Below, piece after piece: positions 35,097 through 43,652 of a stretch of DNA of 64,000 bases. The position numbers and the translations under genes were made by a program. Source of the stretch: Neokomagataea tanensis (GTDB taxonomy: Bacteria; Pseudomonadota; Alphaproteobacteria; Acetobacterales; Acetobacteraceae). The first letter of the stretch is position 1. Each line of letters begins with the position of its first letter. The notes below the pieces were generated by a model, which was not told the origin of the DNA, did no database searches, and worked only from the letters and a program-made list of their open reading frames with translations. Location of the stretch: positions 1,188,501 through 1,252,500 of the forward strand of contig NZ_CP032485.1 in NCBI RefSeq assembly GCF_006542335.1, written 5' to 3'.

Positions 35097-35154
35097 TATC
35101 TTCTCATTACGGTATTGGCACCGGGGTAAAGTCCGGGAATGTAATGAGAAGGAT
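35097..35154 (+). promoter_or_regulatory. Hairpin masking the ribosome binding site of the ABC operon
   Basis: CTTCTCATTAC (35100-35110) pairs perfectly with GTAATGAGAAG (35141-35151), and TATC/GGATA extends the stem with one bulge. The right arm contains the AGAAGG ribosome binding site, about 8 bases before the GTG at 35160. The loop contains a second short CCGG/CCGG pairing. This is the geometry of a translational switch (RNA thermometer or riboswitch-like leader), but no known class is recognised. Confidence 0.45.
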
Positions 35155-35159
35155 AATCC

Positions 35160-36143
35160 GTGCAGGCAGGTAGCCGTCAGCAACGCAGGGTTGGGTTCGG
35201 GCAGCTCAGCGCGTATCTGGCAATGAGCGTCTTATTCATTCTTGTCGTGGCTACCGTTGTTGCGCCCGTTTATGCGCGTTGGTGTGGAATAGATGCGTTC
35301 GCGTCTAATGTCGCTGGAACGACATTGCGGGCCGGGCGGCTCGTTGATTTAATGCAGCCAAACGATAATCCGCTCCATCTCGGTCTTTCCCCTTTAGGAC
35401 CAGACTGGACACCCGGCGCGTACATGCTCGGTGCAGATACGCAGGGGCGTGATGTTGCGGCACGCTTACTTTATGGTGGGCGTAATTCTCTCATTATTGC
35501 CAGTGCGGCAGCGACCTTATGTTTAGCGCTTGCGTGCAGTGTGGCGCTTTGGTCGGGTTATAGCGGTGGCTGGGTAGATGCCGTTCTTTCGCGCTGTATG
35601 GACATTATGTGGGCCATACCGGTTTATTTGCTCGCGATTTCGTTGTCAGTAGTCACATTGGGGCGTGGACTGCACTTAGGATCTTGGCAGATACGTGCAG
35701 ATAGCTTGCTTATTCCCATTGTAATTATCGGGCTTGTATATGTGCCGTATGCTGCACGCACATTGCGTGCACGGGTTAAGCAGTTTGCACGCGCTGAATT
35801 TGTTTTGGCAGCCCGCGGGGCGGGTGCGTCGGATGTGAGAATTATTTTTGTAGAAATACTGCCAAATTTGCTGCCAGCATTGTTGGTCATGGCGCCTCTG
35901 GTCATGGCGCTGTGTCTGATGGCTGAGTCTGCTTTGTCGTTCTTGTCATTGGGTGTGCAGGCGCCAGCAGCCTCTTGGGGGACTATTATTCTGGATGGGG
36001 AAGGGCTTTTATACACGCGCCCATTGGTTGCGATCGCTCCCGGAATTTTAATTGCGACAACTGTTTTGTCACTGAATGTTCTCGGTGGGAGTTTACAAAA
36101 AGCGCTGGATAGAACCGGGCCTTCAGTGAGGGGGCGTAAGTAA
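35160..36143 (+). CDS. ABC importer permease (DppC/NikC/OppC family)
   Basis: A 327-residue inner-membrane permease of a peptide/nickel-type ABC importer. The first helix is near the N-terminus (LAMSVLFILVVATVVAPV); the conserved LGADTQGRDVAARLLYGGRNSL segment and the EAA loop ARGAGASDVRIIFVEILPNL are diagnostic for the DppC side. A 25-residue periplasmic region before the GADxxGRD motif is longer than usual. The start is GTG 35160, downstream of a hairpin that covers its ribosome binding site. The stop overlaps the ATG of the next permease (TAATG at 36141-36145). The operon lacks a binding protein; substrate uncertain. Confidence 0.85.
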   Translation: MQAGSRQQRRVGFGQLSAYLAMSVLFILVVATVVAPVYARWCGIDAFASNVAGTTLRAGRLVDLMQPNDNPLHLGLSPLGPDWTPGAYMLGADTQGRDVAARLLYGGRNSLIIASAAATLCLALACSVALWSGYSGGWVDAVLSRCMDIMWAIPVYLLAISLSVVTLGRGLHLGSWQIRADSLLIPIVIIGLVYVPYAARTLRARVKQFARAEFVLAARGAGASDVRIIFVEILPNLLPALLVMAPLVMALCLMAESALSFLSLGVQAPAASWGTIILDGEGLLYTRPLVAIAPGILIATTVLSLNVLGGSLQKALDRTGPSVRGRK

Positions 36144-37125
36144 TGCTCGGTGCCTTATTGTCACGTCTCGGGCAAATGGTGCTGGTTCTTTTCGGCATTT
36201 CTGTACTGGTCTTTGCAATCTTTTTCGTTACTCCGGGGGCAGATCCTACAGCGCGTATCGCCGGGCGCGGGGCTAGCCCAGAAGTTATAGCGCGCATCAG
36301 GGCGGATTACGGCTTTGATCGCTCGTTACCTGTTCAATACGTGACTATGATGAAGAAACTCTTCATCACTCGCGATTTAACGTCATATGTAAATCACGGG
36401 CAGCGCGTAGTGCCTGAAGTCTTTCAGGCTGCGCCTGTAACGGGGTCGTTGGTTGTTTGGGCTGCAGTTTTTTGGATGTTTGGGGCCGTGTCTTTGGGGT
36501 TGGTATCGGCTATTTTTGAAGAGACATGGGTAGATCGTTTCATAATGGGCATGGGTCTGGTGGGGTTATCCATGCCAGTGTTTTGGCTTGGGGAGACAGT
36601 CAATCTTTTGACCCAAAGTCGTTGGCATGACACGCTGTTACTGCGCTGGGTACCGCCACTGGGGTATACGGCTTTTCACGAGAATGTTGGGAAGTGGGCA
36701 CTTAGTCTTTTGCTACCAGCGCTCACATTATCGGTTTCTTTTATCGGTTTTTACGCGCGCGTCCTGAGGAATGATCTTTTAGCCGCAATGAGAGATGACT
36801 CGGTGCGTACGGCAAGGGCTAAAGGTGTTGGTCCCGCTGCCCTGTGGCTCCGTTATGGCCTTCGTCTTTCGTGGATGGGGCTTATTTCATTGTTTGGGCT
36901 GGACTTTGCTCAGCTTCTGGGGGCGGAGCTTTGCTGGTCGAGGTTGTGTTCGCCTTGCCGGGTGTCGGGCGTTTGACATACCAAGCCCTTGCAACTTTGG
37001 ACCTCCCCTTGATTATGGCAACGGTCATGTACGCAGCGTTTCTCGTGGTTCTCACAAATGCTGTGGTCGACGGAGTTTATGTGTTGTTGGACCCGCGGTT
37101 GAGGGGAGGGCGGCATGGTCGGTGA
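36143..37125 (+). pseudogene. ABC importer permease (DppB family), frameshifted as given
   Basis: A DppB/NikB-type permease in two frames. The first (36143-36976) has the family N-terminus (LGQMVLVLFGISVLVFAIFFVTPGAD), the ADYGFDRSLPVQY segment and the EAA loop (RTARAKGVGPAALWLRYGLR). The second continues ALLVEVVFALPGVGRLTYQALATLDLP and VDGVYVLLDPRLR, the canonical C-terminus. The break is at GGGGG 36919-36923; one more G joins them in frame as GGGALLVE. Restored length is about 327 residues, normal. It partners the DppC-type permease in the membrane. The stop overlaps the start of the next ATPase gene. Confidence 0.87.
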
Positions 37126-38083
37126 GGCATTACTAGCAATTGATGACCTACGCCTCTCTCTGATGGATGGCGTGCGCCTGCTTGATGGTGTTTCGTTGTC
37201 AGTGCAGCGCGGTGAGGCGCTTGGTATTGTAGGAGAATCTGGCTCTGGGAAGAGTTTAACGGCTTTAAGTGTGCTGCGCCTTGTTCCGGGGGTCAAAACC
37301 GAGGGGGCGGTACGGTTAAGTGGCGCTGATGTCGTTGGCATGACGGAACGGGAACTGAGGAGCGTGCGCGGGCGTAAAGCCGCGATGGTGTTCCAAGACC
37401 CAATGACGGCATTCTTCCCGGTGAAGTCCGTTGGTGACCAGATTGTTGAGCAAATCCGACTACACCGAAAAATCCGCTCTCGGGCAGCTTGGGCTGAAGC
37501 TGTTGCTCTTTTAGAGCGTATGGGAGTGCCAGATGCGCAGCGCGCCGCACGCCGTTACCCGCACCAGCTTTCCGGAGGCTTGAGGCAAAGAGCCATGATT
37601 GCCATGGCACTTTCTTGCACGCCGGACCTGCTCATTGCAGATGAGCCAACGACCGCCTTGGACGTAACGGTGCAGGCGCAAATTTTGGTCCTGTTCAATG
37701 AAATCCGCGCCAAGGGCTCGGGTTTAGTCATTATCACCCATGATTTAGGTGTTGTCGCTCAAACGTGTACGCGTATCGCTGTCATGTATGCTGGTGTTGT
37801 TGTGGAGGAGGGGGCTACGGAAAATATCCTGCAAAAGCCGTTGCACCCTTACACACAGGCCCTTGTTGCAGCGATTCCGCCTTTGAGCGGGGCGCGTCCA
37901 GAGAGTTTGCAAAGTCTAGCCGGGACGCCTCCTACTCCGGCCCATCGGCCAAGCGGTTGTGTGTTTGCACCGCGCTGCATGTATGTTCATGAGGCGTGTG
38001 CGCAGCGGCCTTCTCTCTTGACGGGAAAAACGGGCCGGAAAGTCGCATGTGTTTTGTATAAAGGTGCGGAGATGCTGGATTAA
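37115..38083 (+). CDS. ABC importer ATPase (DppD/OppD family)
   Basis: A 322-residue cytoplasmic ATPase: Walker A GESGSGKS (about residues 40-47), Q-loop VFQDPMTAF, signature LSGGLRQR, Walker B LLIADEPTTALDVT and the switch His in IITHDLG. The C-terminal oligopeptide-type extension (PSGCVFAPRCMY, with Cys ligands of the Fe-S-like motif) assigns it to the DppD/OppD subfamily. ATG 37115 overlaps the end of the permease gene. It pairs with the ATPase that follows. Confidence 0.9.
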   Translation: MVGEALLAIDDLRLSLMDGVRLLDGVSLSVQRGEALGIVGESGSGKSLTALSVLRLVPGVKTEGAVRLSGADVVGMTERELRSVRGRKAAMVFQDPMTAFFPVKSVGDQIVEQIRLHRKIRSRAAWAEAVALLERMGVPDAQRAARRYPHQLSGGLRQRAMIAMALSCTPDLLIADEPTTALDVTVQAQILVLFNEIRAKGSGLVIITHDLGVVAQTCTRIAVMYAGVVVEEGATENILQKPLHPYTQALVAAIPPLSGARPESLQSLAGTPPTPAHRPSGCVFAPRCMYVHEACAQRPSLLTGKTGRKVACVLYKGAEMLD

Positions 38084-39048
38084 TGCCAAACTACGCACAG
38101 ACTGGGGGGCCGCTTTTACAAGTTACAGGTCTTTGCCGGCGCTACCCTCTTGGGAAGGGACGTGTTTTACACGCTGTCTCAGGCGTATCCTTTGCCGTCG
38201 AACGTGGTGAGGCTCTTGCGCTTGTCGGGGAATCTGGTTGCGGGAAATCCACTTTGGGGCGCTTATTGGTAGCGTTAGACCGACCCGATAGCGGCGAAGT
38301 GTGTTTGGGTGGCCGGGTGATTAGTAGGCTATCGGATCGTGCGCTGCGACCGCTCCGTCCGCGTATGCAGATGGTATTTCAAGATTCGTTATCGAGTTTT
38401 AATCCTCGCCGTAAAGTCGGTGATGCCTTGATCGAACCGTTGAAAATTCATCGTCGTGCCTATGACCCTGCATTTCTGGAGCGCCTTCTTAAGCAGGTTG
38501 GCTTGCCGCCGGATGTGATGGACAGACTACCTGGCTCTTTTTCTGGGGGGCAGAGACAACGTCTCAATATAGCTCGCGCCTTAGTTTTAGAACCCGAACT
38601 TTTAGTGGCCGATGAGCCTGTCTCTGCACTAGATGTTTCGCTTCAAGCGCAGATCATTAATCTTTTAGGTGAATTAAGGCGCAGTTTGGGTTTGGCGTGC
38701 GTTTTTATCTCGCATGATTTGTCCGTTGTAAGGCAAATGAGCGACCGAATTGCCGTGATGTATCTAGGGCGTATCGTTGAATTAGGGGAAACTTTGGCTG
38801 TTATGGAGCAGCCGTCTCATCCGTACACACACGCGCTTTTACAAGCCATTCCTCGTTTAAATCGTCCATTGCCGCCACCTCTAAGCGGTGATGTGCCAAG
38901 CCCTATTGATCTTCCTGCTGGTTGTCCGTTTCATACGCGCTGCCCCTCTGTCCAAGCGCGGTGCGCACAAGAGCGACCGGAACTGCGAACCGTAGACGGG
39001 GGGCGGGAGGTCGCGTGCCATTACCCGATGAATCAGGGCGTAGCGTAA
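38083..39048 (+). CDS. ABC importer ATPase (DppF/OppF family)
   Basis: A 321-residue second ATPase of the importer: Walker A GESGCGKST, QDSLSSFNPR (DppF-type Q-loop), signature FSGGQRQRLNIARAL, Walker B LLVADEPVSALD, switch ISHDLS, and the C-terminal CPFHTRCPSVQARC cysteine cluster. Its ATG overlaps the previous stop (TAATG). With two permeases and two ATPases but no binding protein, the importer depends on a binding protein encoded elsewhere or on a different partner. Next gene (39174) is a glucanase-like enzyme, which gives no clear substrate hint. Confidence 0.9.
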   Translation: MPNYAQTGGPLLQVTGLCRRYPLGKGRVLHAVSGVSFAVERGEALALVGESGCGKSTLGRLLVALDRPDSGEVCLGGRVISRLSDRALRPLRPRMQMVFQDSLSSFNPRRKVGDALIEPLKIHRRAYDPAFLERLLKQVGLPPDVMDRLPGSFSGGQRQRLNIARALVLEPELLVADEPVSALDVSLQAQIINLLGELRRSLGLACVFISHDLSVVRQMSDRIAVMYLGRIVELGETLAVMEQPSHPYTHALLQAIPRLNRPLPPPLSGDVPSPIDLPAGCPFHTRCPSVQARCAQERPELRTVDGGREVACHYPMNQGVA

Positions 39049-39173
39049 TTTCGGCACATAGCTTATTTGTGAAGTACAAAAAACTCTGGCTTTACAGGTT
39101 TGTTACAAGTTGAGGCTTGCGCTGGTTCAGGGGAGAGTTCTTCTGTGTCATGCTTTTGCATTCAGAGGTGTCC

Positions 39174-40634
39174 ATGTTTGATGTCCGCTTAACTGCCGCA
39201 GTGAAAACAACGCTACGCTCAGTGTTCAACACAGCAATGCTTGCAAGCGTAGGATTGTCGGTGCTTGTGAGCACATCTGCTGTTGCGGCGGACGAGGCGC
39301 AAAAAACTGACAACACTGTGAATGTGTCCTCACAAGACGCCGCTTTTGCGGAAGATTTAGAGCAGCGGACCTTCCAGTGGTTTTGGCAAAATTCTAACCC
39401 CAAGAATGGCCTCGTGCCGGATCGTGCTCCGCTGCCCAATGGTGCCGCAAGCGTGGCGAGTGTTGGTTTTGGCCTGACAGCTTATGGTATCGGGGCTGAA
39501 CGCGGTTATATCTCGCGGGATGATGCTGTTGAACGTACGCTGGTGACGTTGCGCTTCATGAGCAATTTACCACAAAACGAGAACATCACGGGAAGTGCGG
39601 GTTACCGAGGATTCTTCTACCACTTTCTCGACCCAAATACTGGTTTGAGGGTCGCGGATTGGTCTGAACTCTCCAGTATTGACACCGCACTCTTCATCTC
39701 TGGCGTGTTGTTCGCGCAGTCGTACTACACGCATGACACGCCGCACGAAGCAGAAATACGCAAGCTGGCCGAAGGCCTGTATAGTCGGGTCGATTGGGCT
39801 TGGATGCGCAATAATGGCCAATGGCTCAGCATGGGGTGGTACCCAACCGGGAAATTCATTAGCACCCCGTGGAAAGGGTATAGTGAGGGCCTCGTTTTAT
39901 ACTTGTTGGCTTTGTCTTCCCCGACGCACCCATTGCCGCCAGAAATGTGGAATCAGTGGACACAAAGTTTCGCCGGGCAATGGGCTAGTTTTGAGGGGCG
40001 TAAATTTCTCAATTTTGCACCTTTGTTTGGGCACCAGTACAGCGAGTCATGGTTGGACCTTAGAGGAATACAAGACGACTTCTCTCGGGCGCATCAAACG
40101 GACTATTTCCAGAATAGTCGGGCCGCAACATATGCACAGCGGGATTATGCCATTCGAAACCCGGGAAAGTGGAAAGGATACGGTCCTAACCTTTGGGGTT
40201 TGACAGCATCAGACGGTCCGGGTGAGGCGCGACAGGATGATGAAGGGCATAGCCGCCATTACCTTGCATATAGCGCCCGTGGTGCCGGGGCAGATTACAT
40301 CCTAGATGACGGGACCATAGCCCCGACGGCGGCTGGTGGCTCGGTTGCGTTTGCGCCAGAAATCGTGCTGCCAGCTTTGCGTTCAATGCATGATCAATAT
40401 GGCAGCCGTATTTATGACCAGTTCGGCTTCAAAGACGCCTTTAACCTGACGTTTAAAGACCACGGCCAGTTTTGGGTCGACGGTCAGCAACTGGGCATTG
40501 ATCAAGGGCCCATACTACTCATGCTGGAAAACTGGCGGAGTGGTTTTGTATGGAACGTAATGCGCAGCAATAGCCACATCCGGGACGGCTTGACGCGAGC
40601 CGGTTTCACAGGGGGGTGGCTCGCGCAACCATAA
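39174..40634 (+). CDS. Secreted GH144-like / glycoamylase-domain protein
   Basis: A 486-residue exported protein with the glycoamylase-like domain (PF10091 type) found in GH144 endo-beta-1,2-glucanases and in cyclic beta-1,2-glucan synthases. The signal peptide (TAMLASVGLSVLVSTSAVAA) precedes the mature protein. Family motifs: LEQRTFQWFWQNSNPKNGLVPDR, GFGLTAYGIGAERG, GYRGFFYHFLD, ALFISGVLFAQ, WYPTGKF, and GPILLMLENWRSGFVW near the end. The likely substrate is a beta-1,2-glucan or related glucan, but this is by family only. ATG 39174 is chosen because GAGGTG lies 5 bases upstream; earlier in-frame starts add a non-signal-like extension. Confidence 0.82.
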   Translation: MFDVRLTAAVKTTLRSVFNTAMLASVGLSVLVSTSAVAADEAQKTDNTVNVSSQDAAFAEDLEQRTFQWFWQNSNPKNGLVPDRAPLPNGAASVASVGFGLTAYGIGAERGYISRDDAVERTLVTLRFMSNLPQNENITGSAGYRGFFYHFLDPNTGLRVADWSELSSIDTALFISGVLFAQSYYTHDTPHEAEIRKLAEGLYSRVDWAWMRNNGQWLSMGWYPTGKFISTPWKGYSEGLVLYLLALSSPTHPLPPEMWNQWTQSFAGQWASFEGRKFLNFAPLFGHQYSESWLDLRGIQDDFSRAHQTDYFQNSRAATYAQRDYAIRNPGKWKGYGPNLWGLTASDGPGEARQDDEGHSRHYLAYSARGAGADYILDDGTIAPTAAGGSVAFAPEIVLPALRSMHDQYGSRIYDQFGFKDAFNLTFKDHGQFWVDGQQLGIDQGPILLMLENWRSGFVWNVMRSNSHIRDGLTRAGFTGGWLAQP

Positions 40635-40636
40635 TA

Positions 40637-40876
40637 TTAGTGTGGGGATGGATGGGCTGAACGAAACAAAGCCCATTCCTCTTTCACGGTACCATCCGGT
40701 AAATGGCAGTACCCGACTTGACCGCCTTTCTCGTTGCGAATCTGTACTGTGCCGCCAATTTTCTCGCAGTAAACGGAAGCTGGATTAGCCATACCCAATG
40801 TGGGCGCATGCGTCGGGTGTGTTTGCGCGTTACAAGAGGCAAGTGCCAAACAGCATAATAAGAGTGAGGCGCGCAT
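40637..40876 (-). CDS. Small DUF333-type lipoprotein
   Basis: A 79-residue exported lipoprotein. The signal LLLCCLALASC has a lipobox with Cys at about residue 15. The mature part has NPASVYCEKIGGTVQIRN, GYCHLPDGTVKEEWALFR, a match to the DUF333 (YdbJ/YoaF-type, formerly 'hemolysin') domain. The two conserved Cys residues could form a disulfide in the envelope. It is convergent with the glucanase gene, ending 3 bases from its stop. Function not known. Confidence 0.8.
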   Translation of the reverse strand: MRASLLLCCLALASCNAQTHPTHAPTLGMANPASVYCEKIGGTVQIRNEKGGQVGYCHLPDGTVKEEWALFRSAHPSPH

Positions 40877-41006
40877 GGTGGTGATCCCTCAATGTAATAA
40901 GGAATACAAAGCTTATCACAGTCCGGGCCTTTGTGCTCAGAGCGTGTGACAACTGACGGAAAGAAATGTTAGGGTCACTCACCTCAATCATTCAGGGAAT
41001 TGATGA

Positions 41007-41183
41007 ATGCGTCTTTTACTCGCTCTTCTTCTGCCTTGGTTTCAATTTTTTACAATAGGTCGTCCAATCAGCGGTCTTATTTGCTTGTTCCTGCAAATTA
41101 CTGTGATTGGCTGGCCACCGGCCGCTATCTGGTCGGTTTACGCCCTTACCCAGTACCGCGCAGAGCAGCGTAACCGCTCTTAA
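41007..41183 (+). CDS. Small YqaE/Pmp3-like membrane protein, 58 aa
   Basis: A 58-residue protein with two hydrophobic segments (LLALLLPWFQFFTIG, then ISGLICLFLQITVIGWPPAAIWSVYAL) and a basic, polar C-terminus (QYRAEQRNRS). The layout and GxPISGL...IGWxPAxxWSxYAL pattern fit the YqaE/Pmp3 family of tiny membrane proteins linked to stress and membrane potential. ATG 41007 follows AGGGAA by about 8 bases. A terminator-like hairpin follows at 41194. The family call is from pattern and size, not a search. Confidence 0.65.
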   Translation: MRLLLALLLPWFQFFTIGRPISGLICLFLQITVIGWPPAAIWSVYALTQYRAEQRNRS

Positions 41184-41193
41184 TTGAGCGTGT

Positions 41194-41220
41194 ACCCGGC
41201 CCGGAAAGGTCGGGTAAAAT
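41194..41220 (+). terminator. Hairpin after YqaE-like gene
   Basis: ACCCGGCC pairs with GGTCGGGT around CGGAAA. The downstream tract (AAAATTT) is weak, so termination efficiency is uncertain. Confidence 0.5.
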
Positions 41221-41231
41221 TTCTAACTCTA

Positions 41232-41256
41232 ATTGAGATTAATTATTATTTGTGAT
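41232..41256. promoter_or_regulatory. Fur-box-like sequence upstream of PepSY operon
   Basis: TGAGATTAATTATTATTTGTG resembles a Fur operator (AT-rich hexamers). It sits about 100 bases upstream of the first gene of a PepSY iron-uptake operon, where iron regulation is expected. Confidence 0.5.
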
Positions 41257-41357
41257 AGTTGCCAGCTCTTCAATCAGGCTGAGCCGCGCATAGGGCAAAG
41301 AAAGGGTGGGAGTGTGTCCATTCTGGTTGCGCGGTGCTGCCTGGAACGGGATGACAT

Positions 41358-41657
41358 ATGATCTCTTTTTACATTCCAATAATTTTAAGCGTTGTTTCTG
41401 CTTTAGGCGCAGTAGGATTTCTCTATTTATCGGCCCCCGCGCAAAGTATTTTGTCCAAGCCTATAGCGCGTCGCGCTGGCTGGGGTGGTTCTTGCGTGTT
41501 GTGGTGCGCGAGTGTTGTTCTACTTGAGCGTGCAATGTCATTCCCAGCGGCGCTGAGCGTTGTTGTGCTGTTGTTCATGTTAGGCTGCATAATTTTGGCG
41601 TTTGTACGCGGCCTATCTCAAGCCCCCTCTCGTTCGTCTCCTACAAAAAATGCGTAA
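41358..41657 (+). CDS. DUF3325-like small membrane protein
   Basis: A 99-residue protein with three hydrophobic stretches and a basic C-terminal tail. Its size, the ARRAGWGG motif region and its position before a DUF3649-like gene and a PepSY protein fit the DUF3325 protein of PepSY iron-uptake operons. Function is unproven; such proteins are thought to help the PepSY protein in siderophore-iron reduction at the inner membrane. ATG 41358 is preceded by GGGATG. It overlaps the next gene by 8 bases. Confidence 0.6.
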   Translation: MISFYIPIILSVVSALGAVGFLYLSAPAQSILSKPIARRAGWGGSCVLWCASVVLLERAMSFPAALSVVVLLFMLGCIILAFVRGLSQAPSRSSPTKNA

Positions 41658-41994
41658 TCAGCAGCGTATGAAACGGGTTAGCCAAGACCCGGAAATGTTG
41701 ATCAGGCAATGGCCGAGTAAAGTGTTTGCGGGCTTGTTGCTGGGCGCGCCGCTTAGCTTGGGAGTGCTGGGAGATTTGGGGTTATTGCTCCACGTGTCTC
41801 GTCAGTTGGATCAGCCTGAAGCTCTGCTTCTGCGCTGGGTTCCCGGTGCGGTGTGGGTGCTCTCTTTCTGTTGGGCATTAGCTTTACGCTCGGGCTTACG
41901 AGCTTGGGGAGGGCTGCTTCTTGGTAATGCTCTGATTTGGGGGCTTTACGGAATATTGTATATACTGCGCGTCGCAGGATGGGCTGCGTTATGA
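41650..41994 (+). CDS. DUF3649-like membrane protein
   Basis: A 114-residue membrane protein with hydrophobic segments at VFAGLLLGAPLSLGVLGDLG, VPGAVWVLSFCWALALRSGL and WGGLLLGNALIWGLYGILYI. The order (about 100-aa DUF3325-like, then this, then PepSY) and the SFxWALALRSGLRAW segment match DUF3649 proteins. ATG 41650 overlaps the previous gene and its TGA overlaps the next ATG (ATGA), a tightly coupled operon. An upstream in-frame ATG (41602) is inside the previous gene. Confidence 0.62.
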   Translation: MRNQQRMKRVSQDPEMLIRQWPSKVFAGLLLGAPLSLGVLGDLGLLLHVSRQLDQPEALLLRWVPGAVWVLSFCWALALRSGLRAWGGLLLGNALIWGLYGILYILRVAGWAAL

Positions 41995-43652
41995 TTAGAA
42001 AACCAGAAATTGTCGCTCTGTACCGCCGACTGCACAGTTGGGTTGGTATTTTGGCCGGTTTATTCCTTTTTATTGGGTTCTATGCCGGAACGTTGACGCA
42101 GTTTGAGGAGCCTTTGCGCGGCTGGGCGATGCACCATGATGGGTTGCCTGCGCCGGTAGAGTTCAACCGTCTGGCGGAATTACGCGATAAAGCCCTTGTT
42201 GAGTTTCCCGAAGCAAAGTCGGGTTTTTCATTAAACTTTGAGCCCAACAGTTCTGACCCCTCAAGCATGAACTGGGTTCTTCAAAGAAGCCGTGACCATG
42301 GTCCGGGGTTGACCGTGTATGCGGGTTTAGATCAGGAAGGGCACGTTTTTGTTAAAGAGCGTGTTCAGCCTCAAGGCCCCCGCTTTATCAATATGCTGCA
42401 CCAACGCATCGGCTTGCCCTTAAATCGTGCGTGGGGGCGCCCTGTGATGGGAATTGTTGCGTTTCTTTATGCAGCAGCCCTCATCTCCGGTGTGGTGGTG
42501 ATGCTGCCTTCTGTGGCGCGGGCAATGTTTACCATGCGGCTCGGGCAAGGGGCGCGACGCGCGTGGTTTGATTTACATACTTTGCTTGGTGTTTTTTCTC
42601 TTCCTTTTCACATTATGATTGCTGTCACCGCATTGGGCTTTGCTTTTGTTGAGCCTCTAGGGATGGCGGAGCGTGCTCTGTTTATACCTGCGTCCGGCGG
42701 TGGCGCTCATGGACCGCAAGGTCAAGGTCCGCAAGCTTTTCAGGGCTTTCAGGGGGAGCAAGGTCAGCAGGGTATGCGGGAGCGGGAAGGACAGGGCAGA
42801 GAGCACGCCCGTGGCAACCGGGAAGTCCGTATGGCGGGGAATCAAACTCTGCTTACGCCTGAGGAACTTGTACTCCGCTTAAAGCATCAGGCACCACAAT
42901 TCAGACCGACGGCTATAGATTATATGCCGAACAAACAAGGTTACCGTGTCATGGTCGTTGGTCCTGATGCGACAACCGTGACGCGAACAGCTAGAGGCGG
43001 GATGGTACCGGTTGATCCCTATACTGGTCACATCACCAGCATGAAAGATCTGCCTTATAAGCAGAGTGACGCATTCCTTGCGGCTACAGCTGTTGGTGGT
43101 TTCCATTTTGGTCGTTTTGGTGGCTGGGTTGGTCACATCACCATGGCGTTAATGAGCGCGGTAGGATGTTTTCTTTTCTACTCAGGTAATGCGTTGTGGC
43201 TTGCGTCACGCAGGCGTAAGGATCGCGCCGCTGGATACCTGACAGACCGTTTGGGAACCAAAATTCTTTCAATATTGAGTTCTGGCGTCATGTTCGGCTG
43301 CATGGCGGGCGTTTCAGCTGTGTTGGTTGCAATGTTGATAATGCCAAATGCTGAATATTATGCTGTTTGTGAGGCAGTATTTTACGCGGTATTTTTTGTT
43401 TGCCTTGCTATCGCCGGTGTTATGGGTGGAGAACGCTCTATCCCATGGCTCATGCGGATTGTTGCGTTCATAACAATATTGGTGCCGGTCATTGACGTCT
43501 GGCGTTATTCACACAACGAGCATTACGAATATTTTGGTTTATCGTTGGATGTAACAGCTTTGCTTTTTAGTCTTTGGCTTGTGCAAGTGTCTTACGGTCG
43601 CGGTGCGACTCGTTTGGTGCGTGACCCAGCCAGAGGACTGAAAGAGGCCTAA
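41991..43652 (+). CDS. PepSY-domain membrane protein (PiuB/FegB-type iron-uptake factor)
   Basis: A 553-residue inner-membrane protein with PepSY_TM architecture: N-terminal helix (YRRLHSWVGILAGLFLFIGFY), a periplasmic PepSY domain, central helices (GIVAFLYAAALISGVVVML and the His-bearing HTLLGVFSLPFHIMIAVTAL), a second periplasmic PepSY stretch and C-terminal helices. Conserved His residues suggest haem or iron handling; related PiuB/FoxB proteins reduce ferric siderophores. A hydrophilic Gly/Gln/Arg-rich insert of about 50 residues (233-283) sits in a periplasmic region. ATG 41991 overlaps the previous stop. It overlaps the convergent AAC(3)-like gene by 4 bases. Confidence 0.85.
   Translation: MIRKPEIVALYRRLHSWVGILAGLFLFIGFYAGTLTQFEEPLRGWAMHHDGLPAPVEFNRLAELRDKALVEFPEAKSGFSLNFEPNSSDPSSMNWVLQRSRDHGPGLTVYAGLDQEGHVFVKERVQPQGPRFINMLHQRIGLPLNRAWGRPVMGIVAFLYAAALISGVVVMLPSVARAMFTMRLGQGARRAWFDLHTLLGVFSLPFHIMIAVTALGFAFVEPLGMAERALFIPASGGGAHGPQGQGPQAFQGFQGEQGQQGMREREGQGREHARGNREVRMAGNQTLLTPEELVLRLKHQAPQFRPTAIDYMPNKQGYRVMVVGPDATTVTRTARGGMVPVDPYTGHITSMKDLPYKQSDAFLAATAVGGFHFGRFGGWVGHITMALMSAVGCFLFYSGNALWLASRRRKDRAAGYLTDRLGTKILSILSSGVMFGCMAGVSAVLVAMLIMPNAEYYAVCEAVFYAVFFVCLAIAGVMGGERSIPWLMRIVAFITILVPVIDVWRYSHNEHYEYFGLSLDVTALLFSLWLVQVSYGRGATRLVRDPARGLKEA

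Noticed and set aside
35097..35160. Cobalamin riboswitch
   Set aside because: The loop has a CCGG...AGTCCGG piece that recalls parts of B12 leaders, but the B12 box and the conserved core are absent. Kept only as an unclassified hairpin.
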